Shown: piece after piece, positions 25,700 to 36,100 of the stretch
Layout: each line of letters starts with the position of its first letter
Numbering within the stretch: the stretch's first letter is position 1
Notes under the pieces: generated by a model
Seen by the model: the letters and a program-made list of their open reading frames with translations, nothing else
Database searches by the model: none
What the model was told of the DNA's origin: nothing
Source: Akebia trifoliata
Lineage: Eukaryota > Streptophyta > Magnoliopsida > Ranunculales > Lardizabalaceae
DNA length: 64,000 nucleotides
Reading direction: 5' to 3'
NCBI GenBank assembly: GCA_017979445.1
Contig: CM030713.1
Span: forward strand, 25,465,163-25,529,162
Made by a program: the position numbers and the translations under genes

Positions 25700-26510
25700 C
25701 ATTTTCACTCTCCTCAGTCTTTGAACCCCACTCTTGACATTTCTCACGATTGAAAATTTGAAATTGTCATAACAATTCAAACTTACAATTTTCGTCAAAA
25801 TAATTGGATTTTCAACATCTTAACCGAGTTTTGCAAACTCCATTCCGATGGAAAGGACTTTAGAAAGAAGAATAAGCCATTTTCAAAGAGTTTTTCAAGC
25901 ATTTTGAAGATGTTTGTAAAAAGTTAGTTTTTTTTTATAATTATTATTAAATCTATTCCTTTGCTTCATTTGTTTTTTGATGGAAATCAATCAAGGATAG
26001 TTCTTTTGGTTTGGAATCAATCTATACAAATTGTTAGTCGACCTTTTCATGTATTTTAGTTGGAAAAACTTAAAAAATGAAAACCAAGGAATTTTACTAG
26101 CGTCAAGCTCATCGTTTTTTATTTTTAAGTTCAATATTTTTATTGTCGAGTACAACATATTTTTTTAAATTGTTGAACTCAACAATACAAATTGGTGAGC
26201 TCGACGACAGATAAAATTGGTGAGCTCAATAATAAAAAGTGGTGAGTTCGACAATAAAAATATTGAACTCGACAATAAATAAAAAATGGTGAGCTCGACA
26301 ATAATAAAAAGTGGTGAGCTTGACAATAATAAAAAAGTGGTGAACTCAACACTGTAATTTTCTTTTCGAATCTCGAGTTCTTTCTTCATTTTTTTATTAT
26401 AAATTGTCAAAAAAAAAAAACATCTAAATGTTCAAAATGAGAAATACATCATTTCTATTTGTCATTTACGATAAAAAATCATCGAAAATGATTTGACTCA
26501 ACGTTGGAAA
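25700..26510. mobile_element. Fragment related to the Mutator-like element at 49858-50876
   Basis: The reverse complement of the 50.2-50.75 kb element shares CCCACTCT, ATTTCTCACGATTGAAA, CAATTCAAACTTACAATTTTC and ATTGGATTTTCAACATCT-type blocks in the same order, then TTCTTTTGGTTTG and TTTTTAAGTTCAATATTTTT. It lies just right of the solo LTR. Terminal repeats were not recognised here. Confidence 0.6.
26170..26360. repeat. Degenerate tandem repeat with about a 25-bp period
   Basis: GGTGAGCTCGACAATAATAAAAA-like units recur six or seven times with changes in length (GGTGAGCTCGACGACA, GGTGAGCTCAATAATA, GGTGAGTTCGACAATA, GGTGAGCTTGACAATA). They lie within the Mutator-related fragment and explain the minus-strand ORF with Leu/Ser repeats at 26165-26410. 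Confidence 0.75.
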
Positions 26511-26803
26511 CCTAAGTACATGAAGAAGATGAAATATACTATGTAATATATTTTAATATAAGTACACCGGTCCGGGCGGATCAACGGGCCTACATTCTAA
26601 ACCCAAGCACATAATAAGGTGGGCATAACCTGCCCGACAATTAAATGGAGCAAATTACAAACCTAAACCCCGTCCATGGAGGTCCAGGCCGGATCGGCCC
26701 AAAACCAGGCCCACTGAAGACCATAACACAATCGGGTCAGGTTAATAGACCATTAAACCCATTGTTCTTAAACGGATATAAGTCATACGTCAGAATCCGA
26801 ATA

Positions 26804-26824
26804 GGTTCGTGCGCTGCGCACGAA
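26804..26824. repeat. GC-rich palindrome with 10-bp arms
   Basis: GTTCGTGCGC and GCGCACGAAC flank a single T. It is strikingly GC-rich for its surroundings and lies about 310 bp upstream of the OWL1 start codon. Its function is unknown. Confidence 0.8.
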
Positions 26825-26867
26825 CGAAACTACGTGCGGAGGACGAATCCCATATTTAAGATTTAGG

Positions 26868-26989
26868 ATCAGAGTGGTGTCCCGTTCCAATAATAAAGGT
26901 AAGGTGTCTACATGGCACGTTTTTGTCCAATAAAAATGCGCCACGTAGAAACCTAAAGTAGTTATGGGAACGGGACACCATTGTGGATC
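26868..26989. mobile_element. About 120-bp foldback MITE in the OWL1 promoter region
   Basis: The left arm GATCAGAGTGGTGTCCCGTTCC pairs with GGGAACGGGACACCATTGTGGATC. Inner arms GGTGTCTAC..TGGCACGTTTTTGTCCAATA and GCGCCACGTAGAAACC also pair, so the element forms a long hairpin. It ends about 140 bp before the OWL1 ATG. I could not define a target duplication. Confidence 0.75.
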
Positions 26990-27042
26990 GCGACTCCATT
27001 TTTATTTCCTCTGTTCGTTTAAAGGCTCAAGTCTTAACTCTT

Positions 27043-27119
27043 AAACCCTAACCCCTTACACTATGGTGACTAAGTACATCTATTTGAGGTAAAATCTCTG
27101 TGAAAGTGTAAAACCCTAA
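27043..27119 (+). promoter_or_regulatory. Two telo-boxes upstream of OWL1
   Basis: AAACCCTAA occurs at 27043-27051 and again at 27111-27119. Telo-boxes are known 5' elements of many plant housekeeping and translation or mitochondria-related genes, usually near the transcription start. The second lies only 10 bp before the start codon. The motif match is direct; its use here is inferred. Confidence 0.55.
27063..27092 (+). other. Nine-codon upstream ORF in the OWL1 5' leader
   Basis: ATGGTGACTAAG... reads nine codons (MVTKYIYLR) to a TAA at 27090-27092, 37 bp before the main ATG. Purine at -3 and G at +4 (CTATGG preceded by CA) give a usable initiation context. It matters only if transcription starts upstream of 27063, which cannot be told from sequence. 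Confidence 0.45.
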
Positions 27120-27129
27120 CAGAGAAGAG

Positions 27130-30100
27130 ATGAAGGAAGACGAATCAGGGCGGCCTCGCAGAGAACTTTACGCCCTTCTCAACATTTCTCCAGAAGCCTC
27201 AGATGAAGAAATCAGGAAAGCTTATCGTCAATGGGCTCAAATTTATCATCCAGACAAATATCAATCTCCTCAGGTTCCTCTCTCCCTCTCTCTTAATCTA
27301 CACATACTTGTTAGGATGTAAATTTTACTCAAAATTTTTTTTTTTTTTGTTTTTTTTGCAAGATTTGTTGGGAAAAAATTGTATTTTGGCTCAAAATGGC
27401 GATCCGAATAGACCCTTAAACGAATAATTTTGAATCTAATCAGTTGATTTTTTTTATTCAAGCGTGTTTGGTGATTGTGGGTTGTAGATGTTTTTCGTGA
27501 CTGATGGGTATTTCTGCATGAACTACTGAAATGGTTTGGTGCCTTATTTTCTTAATGAGTATGAGCGTCTCTCATATGGTGCCAACCAATTAGAATCTGT
27601 TGGGATGTAAATTTTGCTCATTTTTTTGTTTTGTTTTTTGCAAGATTTGTTGGAAAAGAAATTGTATTTTGGCTCAAAATGGCGATCCGAGTAGTGAAGA
27701 CTTGATTTTGTTTTTATTCAAACGTGTTTGGTGATTATCCGAGTAGTGAAGACTTAATTTTGTTTTTATTCAAACGTGTTTGGTGATTGTGGGTTGTAGT
27801 TGTTTTTCGTGATTGATGGGTACTTCTACATGAACTACCGAAATGGTTTGGTGCCTTATTTTCTTAATGACTATGAGCGTCTCTCTGAGTTTTAATTGGT
27901 AAAGTTTCATTTAAAAAGAAATTAGTTTTCATTATTAGGTGAGAAGGAGCCACCCAATTGTCAAAAACAGGGTCACTTGGTTCGATCCCCAAATCTTAGT
28001 AATGTCTAGTCTACATAAAGTTTGAAATCAAATACATGAACATGAAAGTATGTGATACATGAGCTATACTTAAAGGCCTCATAATCATTCTTTTGGATAT
28101 AGAATATAGAGAATTTCTCAACTAGTCCAACTCCAGTAGCAGTCCAATATCATGGTTTTGTGTGTGCTGTTGTGCCACACAAAATATGTGAGTTAGTCGA
28201 GCTGGGCTTCATAACAGTTCTAGGTGCGATTTTAGTGCTGGTCGACAGCGCATATATGTCCTCCCATAATAGTCGAAAAAATGGGAGTTCTGAATTTTGT
28301 TCTTACCAACTAGAGTAGGGTTTCCATGTTAGCCGATCAAAGGTTTTGCATGGGTCCCATGTTAGTCAACTAGATTTTAGGTTTTGAATTTTATTTATTT
28401 TGAGTTTCTATTTTATTAAAGACAAAAACGCTTCTAACAACAATATTTTTAACGATAGGGGTTTGTTCCCTCCATTAGTGTGTTCAGTGGTAAAATCCAA
28501 TTTTAATTATCATAATGTATTGCATGCGAAGTATGACCTCTATTATCTTGGCATAGACATATTCTTGTGCTGTATATCTCTGTAGTTTGTCCAAATATGC
28601 ACATTAATTAGCGAGACCTTACTTTCTTATCTACACAACTTCTATCCCTATCCTCATTTTTTCTCTAAAAAAACCCAGCAGTTAAAAACTCAAAAACCAA
28701 AAAAATCTTACTAGCCTTTCCATCAAAACTTAAAATTCAATAAACCATAAAAATTAATTCAATAACTTCACTTTAATGTCTCTATCTTGTTAAAATCACC
28801 CCATTGCAAATATTTACCGTAAATCTTATTTTCAACACATAGATCCTTAAACTTGAGCACCTAAACACTAGAATGAGCTCATCAAAACCCTATTAATACC
28901 TACTTCAATCAAACCTTTGTTGTTCTATTTCAGTTATTTTATTAAGTGGAGCACTACCACTTTTTCTTTTTCAGTGTGAGTATTATACTCATTTTTTATA
29001 ATGCTCATTTAATTTCAGATGAAGGATATTGCTACAGAAAATTTTCAACGGATCTGTGAAGCATATGAAATCTTAACAGATGAGCGTAAACGACAAATAT
29101 ATGATATCTACGGTATGGAAGGACTAACTTCAGGGTTGGAGCTTGGTCCAAAGTTGAGTAAAGCCGAAGAGATCAAAGAAGAATTTGAAAGACTACGACG
29201 TCGGAAGGAACAAGAAAAGGTCTCAGCCCATGTCCGACCTTCTGGTTCAATTCTTGCACATTTGTCTTTACCACAGTTCCTAAATGGTGGTGGCATCATG
29301 AGAGGGTACACCTATTCATCTTTCAAATACTTCCATTCAAAACTCTTTTTTTTGGATAAATTTTTTAATTTGAATGTTTTTACCCTTTCATCTGACACTT
29401 CAAACGCCTTTAATCTCGTTTGGAAAATTATATTTTCATTATACTTTGTTTTGAATACCTTTAGCCGACAAACAACTTTTGTAGGCCTCTTATGGTTCAT
29501 ATTTCTTCACACTTTGAAGCACTACAAAGAGAGGCTTCTTTATTAAAATTCCGGTCATCATAAAAGAATACTATGTGTATCCTTGCACAAATGCGGGTTA
29601 CTATATAGATTTTGTGTCCATAAAATTTCATTTCCATTTTGACTAGTAACATTATTTTCATGTAAACTAATCTTCTTTCACAATCCTTCTCTCTGAATTG
29701 GATTCTTTTATTAATTCTTCATCTATAAAAGATATATAAGCTCTACTCCAATTTTCTATGCCTTTTCTAATATAAAATATGTTTTAGTTTCTTATCATAT
29801 TAAGAAAAAGAGCTTTCTATCAATATTCCCTTGTCCTTGACCCAAGGTCTTTGTTATTCTATATGCCTATTTTCTCTGCGAGCTACTTATGTTTGATTAA
29901 ACTGCTTAAATGTTAGGATGGCCATGTCTAGTGAAGTTCAGTCTCAAATATCAAAGCGCAATGTTATTGCTATCGGTGGAAATTTGGAGGTTACTGGAAA
30001 TTCTGGTGGCGGAGCAGCTACTGTTGTGCTGAGACATCAGGTTTCCTCTGTCGCTTCCATAGAGTTCATGGCTTCAGCTGGTTTACGGGCACTTATTGGG

Positions 30101-33100
30101 GTACAGATGACTCGGTAGGGCAATTGCTTTTTGTAAGTTAGCTTGATTGCTCAACAGCTTTTGCCACCAAGATTTCTTTCTCTACCACTGTCATTACCTT
30201 CTTATCTCCTTCTTTCTTCCAGCCATCTATCACTTCACTCAACTGCTACCAGTGGAATTGCAATATCTTTGAGAGATGGCTCAATCAATCTTTCCAATGC
30301 TTGGACTCGCCAGCTATCTGAGACATCAAGCGGAAATGTACACTTTTTGTCCAGACAAGTTGGTTTTTTTGTTGTTGGTAGTTTTGTTATATTATTTTCA
30401 GAAGCATCAAGGAGACCATAATGGGAAAATTAGAGCAATACTGTTGCGTGTATGAGGCAGTTTGCCTCTGAGGCAAGGTGTAAGCCTTGAGGCGCGACAT
30501 GGCATAGATTGTTTTCATGCTCTAAATTTCATAAAATTTAGAATAACTTTTTAAAAGATAGATTCAACCATAAGATGAAAAAGAAAGGAAAAAAAATATA
30601 TATGATTTGAAAAATGTACGCTTTTTGTCAATACAAGTTGATTTTTTTTTTTTTTGGTAGTTTTGTTATATTATTTTCAGAAACATCAAGGAGACCTTAA
30701 TGGGACAATTAGAGCAATACTGTTGCGTGTATGAGGCAGTTTGCCTCTGAGGCAAGGCGTACGCCTTGAGGTGCTACATGGCATAGACCGTTTTCATACT
30801 CTAAATTTCATAAAAATTAGAATAACTTTTTAAAAGATAGATTCAACCATAAGATAAAAAAAGAAAGGAAAAAAATATGATTTGAAAAATCTCTTTTATG
30901 ATCTATCTTAATGAGTGACAGTTATAAAGCCAAATACCTAATTTATCTAGCATCATCCACATTCTATGGATAAAATTAGATGATGGGATGTACTCACATT
31001 TCTAGATTTATCAATTATCAATAAAGATAGTCTGTGATTAACCATAAGCCATTGTTAGTTACACAATTGTCTACTCAAATTTTGAATGTATTTGTTGCTT
31101 GCATTTTTTTAATTTTTTTTTGGGATTTAGTTTTGCAAGGGTTTGCCTTGAAGAGAAGAAAATATGCATTTGAACTATTTAGTTGGAAGAAATTTGTAGG
31201 AAGCAATGTCATAACAATTGGATGAGAAATGTGAACACAAATACCAAAATTTTCAAAATGGGAAAACTTATGTTATGGTATTTCCCTCAATATAGTGGCA
31301 GAGATGACCAAAATCTTTGTATGTTGGGTCCTTTTTAAAAAAATAGTTTCCAACATAATTGGAGAAGGTATTACGGGGAAAGAGGTGAAGAAATAAATAA
31401 TCAGTTTACTTTGCACATTCTATGCTTAAACCTCAACTGAGCTGCACGCCTTGCACTTCGCTTCAAGACAATTTTTCTTAAACACTGGATATACATCAAT
31501 TCGTATGTGATGGCAATTGCTACAGATTTTTATGTTATTTTTTTTTCTTGTACAAGAATTTGGGGAGAAAACATTTGGTTTCCTTTGCAGCTTTTATTTT
31601 TATTTAAAATTTTAAATACTAGCAAAAGGAACTTACACTAAAATAGCTTCAAAGTATTTTAGAGGAAGATCTCACATGTAATTACACTTGTTAGAAGTGT
31701 ATTTTTGGGAGGGCCCCCTTCAACCCCAGCTTATCAATAAAAATTAAAAAAACTTATACTTAAATAGGGAGTGTTCCCTTTATACAAAGGATCGTTTGTA
31801 CACTTTTTATATGTATCATTATTCTCTACTTGATCCTTTAACCCTCTTCCACATTGTTCAATGAGATAACTGGTACTTTTTTTGGATAACATTGTCAGCT
31901 AGGGCATTGTTTCTAATTGGAATAAGCTATTTTTACGAAATTGACTTGATTTGCAAACTAATGAGTGTATTAGGTTATGGTTATGGTGATGTGGATAAGA
32001 CTTTACTCATTTGGAAGCGATTCAGCAATGACTAATTTTTGTCTAAACCAAGTTAATGGGTATTTGGTTGTTATGTTGCCATGAATAGGGCTACTTGGAG
32101 GAGATCATGTGCAAAGAGAGAAATAGAGAGGGGGAAAGGGAGACAAGTTGAGATGGAATATCAACATCTTTATTTGTGATTCTTTTAAAACCAGCTCCTT
32201 TTTTCATGAGGCCATGAGAATGGCTCTGACGGTCACCACCTAACAGTTTGAAGCACTCTAATCCTCAATCTGATAAATGGGACACTTTTTGCATACAACC
32301 TAACAAAGGGAGGAAAGTTTTTGGGTGATTTGGTGCCAATGACTGACAAGTGCTGCTCGCAGTTTTGGGACTATTATTCTTGTGGATCAAACTATTCTCC
32401 AAGTTCAGAGGCTTCTTTTTTGAAGATTTCATTTGCAGATGGGAGCTTTTATTTTTAGACTAGTTGTGCTGCTCTCGATTGTTTGTTTTTTCTTGTAAAT
32501 ATCTTGTTTCTGTTTCGTGGCCTTCTTTTCCTACTATAAAAAAAAATTGTAGTCAGTGCTAACTATTTTAGCTAACATTGCGCCTTGAACAAAAAAGGTT
32601 ACAGATCGTCTATTTTATTGCCAACATGTCGCATCGAGTAATAGTGCCATATACATTTAGTCCCTTGCATGTCGAGAATGTTACCCTTTGTGCCAGGCAT
32701 GCATATTTGAGCTTTCATTTGGGCTCCATTTGAGGAGATCCCCCTGAGGAGAATTTGATGACAACAAGGGCTCTGGCTTTTCATTGTAGTCGTAAGTGTC
32801 ATGCTTTCTTGCTACCTCCAAGACAACGAATTTTGAGTGCAGCCATAGCCAGGATGGGTGCAGGTAGCATGGTTATCCACATAGCATGACTTTCTAAAGA
32901 CAATGGTAGCCGAAGGTTGTGTGCTGAGTGCAACCTTAAACCAATATGGCTATAAGTGGCGTACTTGATGACAAGGGTTATTGTTGAATCGCAATATTTT
33001 CCACTAGGATGTCTTGTATTAGGATGCAACCATTGCATCCACGATTTTTTAGGAAGCAGCCTTGAGTAACCCATTTATCAATGGACTGTGGCATTCAGGT

Positions 33101-36100
33101 CCGTGCAGTCATATGGTATGATGGCGACCTTTACTAAGATGGCTGTTGGTCATATGCATTTCTGAGTAATGACAAATTCGTCGGGTTCATACCATGAGGC
33201 ATTGTCCAATCAAGCTTCATGGCTGCTGCGGCTGTCCTACCTCTCACTCAAAACTATCATTAATGACAGCATTGGCATGGAAGTGTGAGAGGGAATGACA
33301 CATAGGGTAAAGGGTTCCTACGACTAAGTTCCAGGTCCATATGGGGGAGGTATGCTTCAAGAGCAACTGTAAAATCAAGTTTAGTTGATCACCATGTTTT
33401 GGACAGGAAGGACCTCAATCGAACTTGTTGTCTATAGATGGGCATTGGAAGCACTTGTTCAGAAATGGATTGGTTCATAAAGTCTATGTGGTTTAAATTT
33501 TGTTATCTGAACTCTATCTGATTTCGACTTCATGTGTGATTCCCTTGTAATTCTCTTGTTCTCCATCTCCTGTGACTAGTGCTTGTCTTATTGTTTTGTT
33601 GCATGTGTTGGGATTTATGATATTTAATTACCACACTCCTGCCGTGTTTGCTTTTATTTGCGAAGGTTGTAACTTTTGATTTGTTGCCTTTTCTTGTCCA
33701 GATAGGACTTGCTTTAGGGGTGGAATCATCTATTTCTGTAGGATGGCAGAAGAAGGATGAGAAAACGTCTGCCGCCGGAGAGCTGAAGGTATATCTGTTA
33801 TTTACATTCTTAAAATATTATTGTCTCCCACCCCTCCCCAACACACACACACACACACACACACATGCGTGCACACTTACTTGCATGCATGCACTTGAAG
33901 TCACAGGTTCATAAAACTCCACTAATAGAGGAATTCCAAGCTTCCATAGTCATTAGCAGTTGCAAGAAATCAAGGAAGAAGCCTGTGACAGAACGGAATA
34001 AATTTTTTTTTTGCTGCAATGAACCCATTGCAATCAACTAAGCAAAACACAAATTCAACCTTTCTGTTACGTATTTTGTAGTCCGGTTCCGTGAAATGGC
34101 AGCTGAGCTTCTATCCCCCCCCCCCCCCCACCTCCCATCACACACACGCACCCGCTTGCTTATTGACTTCATTCCATGTTGGGTGAACTCTGGGAGTGCT
34201 GAGGATCTGTCTCATACAGATGTGTATCTTCACCATACTTTTATTTCATCAGTTTTGCAATTTTTGTGGAGGATTGAAGTGACAGTTCATTTTATAATTT
34301 CTGGGATAGAGTACTGTAGTGGTATTTAAATTATAATCCCAATTACGTGGTTAAAATGGTCAGCAAAAAGTTTTACTTCATTTTAAGCTTGTGCCTTGTG
34401 CCTTGAGGCACTTTCTTCTTTCTATAACCTTCCATGAAAGTGTACCATTCTTCAGTAATCATGCATTTTTCATGCCAACTCTTTTTCAGCAACATCTTTC
34501 TTGCATTTAAAAATGGTGCAATAATTATATAACGCTATCAAGGTGTGCGTTGGTCACCTCAGATTTTGACATGCATTTATAAGATAGTGTTATATATGCT
34601 TAGTTACATTTCATAAACTGCATTTAATGCTTTGTAAACAAAAACAATAGTACTCATTCAAAACTGCATACACAGAAAAGAACCACTCCTTTTTTTGCGA
34701 TGGGGTGGGGGGGGGGGGTTTGTATCTATCCTTTGTACTTTTTATTTGTTTTTATACTATAGTTATTATTCTTAGCGTGTAAGAGTTTCTTAGTTCCTAC
34801 ATGTGTGGGACTAGTTATGAGTGATAAAATTACATGGTACAACAACGTTGTACATTTGTTATTATAGAACAATTCTAGCTTTCAAAATGTCGAAAATGCA
34901 TTATAAAACTGCAATTTTTCTCTGCTGTAGTGTTTTACCCCCCTCTTTAAGCATTTTAAGAACTGCAATCTACTGGAATGAGGTGATTGGATTGGTTGAA
35001 TACATTGTTTCTCTTGTTCTAATCATGACCTTTCACATGATTTGTGTACTTCTCCTTGAGTTCATTCTTTACTGCGGGTTTTTCGTTTGCCACAATTATA
35101 TTGGTCTATTCTGGTTTTGATTCATTAAACATGTCCAATCTTATACAGTTTGGGACAAGTTCTTTTGGGGCATCAGCTCATTATACTCGCCGCTTCTCCT
35201 CGAAGTCCCATGGCCGCATTGCAGGCAGAGTTGGAAGGTATATGTTGTGCACATGGTTTAGATACATTATCGTCTTTCTGTATATATATTTTTAATTCAT
35301 ATTATTGTTGCATATAAACATATTGAGCCTTACAGTTTTATGAAAGGCCACAAAGAAAATAGTATAGTAGGGAAAATATTTCCCTTGAAAAAGAGGAATA
35401 CTTAGGATCATGGTTTAAAGTTTCTTACTGTCTCGAAATGCCTCGATTGTCACATGTAGGTTTCAGTCAAATCAGGAACAAAATATTGATCCCGGAACTT
35501 TCAATCTTTCTGGATTGTCTCAGTTGAGACTTTCTTTTCTTTTCTCTTGACTGGGACAATGTCTTGATTCAGGTTTTGAAACCTCGCATAGGACTATCAT
35601 AACTCCTGTTAGGGAGCAACTATTTTATCAAGAGTCAGCGTTGTTCAATCCCCAAAAATATCATGAGTCTTGACCTCTTTGAACTCCTTTCCAGCCGTAG
35701 GTCAATCCATTAACAAATGCCTTGAGCATCTCAAAGGGCTGGGATCTCCTGCATGTATCGCTCCTTCCATATTCACGATTAAATCTCATTGCTACAAGCT
35801 AAAAAATCCACCATGTCTTTTGGGGAAAACCCACTAACAGCTGAAAATGGATAATTATTATCATACGACTTGAGCATTCTACAATGTATTAAGACAGTGG
35901 ACACTCCTTATTCTGTTTGAACCCCATGCTTGTATTTGGGATTAAATGCTTCTGATGGTCATTTTGCTTAAGTGAGTGTAGGAGGATTTTGAACACAAGT
36001 TGTGGAATCAAAAGTTAAAACTCACACCAACTTATCAAGCTGGCTCCTTTAAACTGGCTTTAAGTTAACGAGTGTATCTACATCAACCCACACCTGCATG

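Larger units (their letters stand above)
8414..27129. other. 18.7-kb intergenic transposon graveyard
   Basis: No host gene was recognised. The long plus-strand ORFs here (for example at 11132-11440, 22734-23132 and 23904-24461) fall in LTR or low-complexity sequence. Recognisable contents are listed separately: foldback elements, four LTR copies of one family, an hAT transposase relic, a Tourist-like element and a Mutator-related fragment. About 8740-8960 is similar to the inverted-repeat element at 48297-48776. The stretches 11.8-13.4, 13.6-17.9 and 18.0-18.7 kb are AT-rich and gave nothing I could identify. The AsnRS promoter must lie within about the first kilobase, but no clear TATA box stands out. 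Confidence 0.7.

Noticed and set aside
26170..26360. Regularly spaced repeats, as in a CRISPR array.
   Set aside because: The units are adjacent and degenerate with no unique spacers, and the DNA is plant nuclear.
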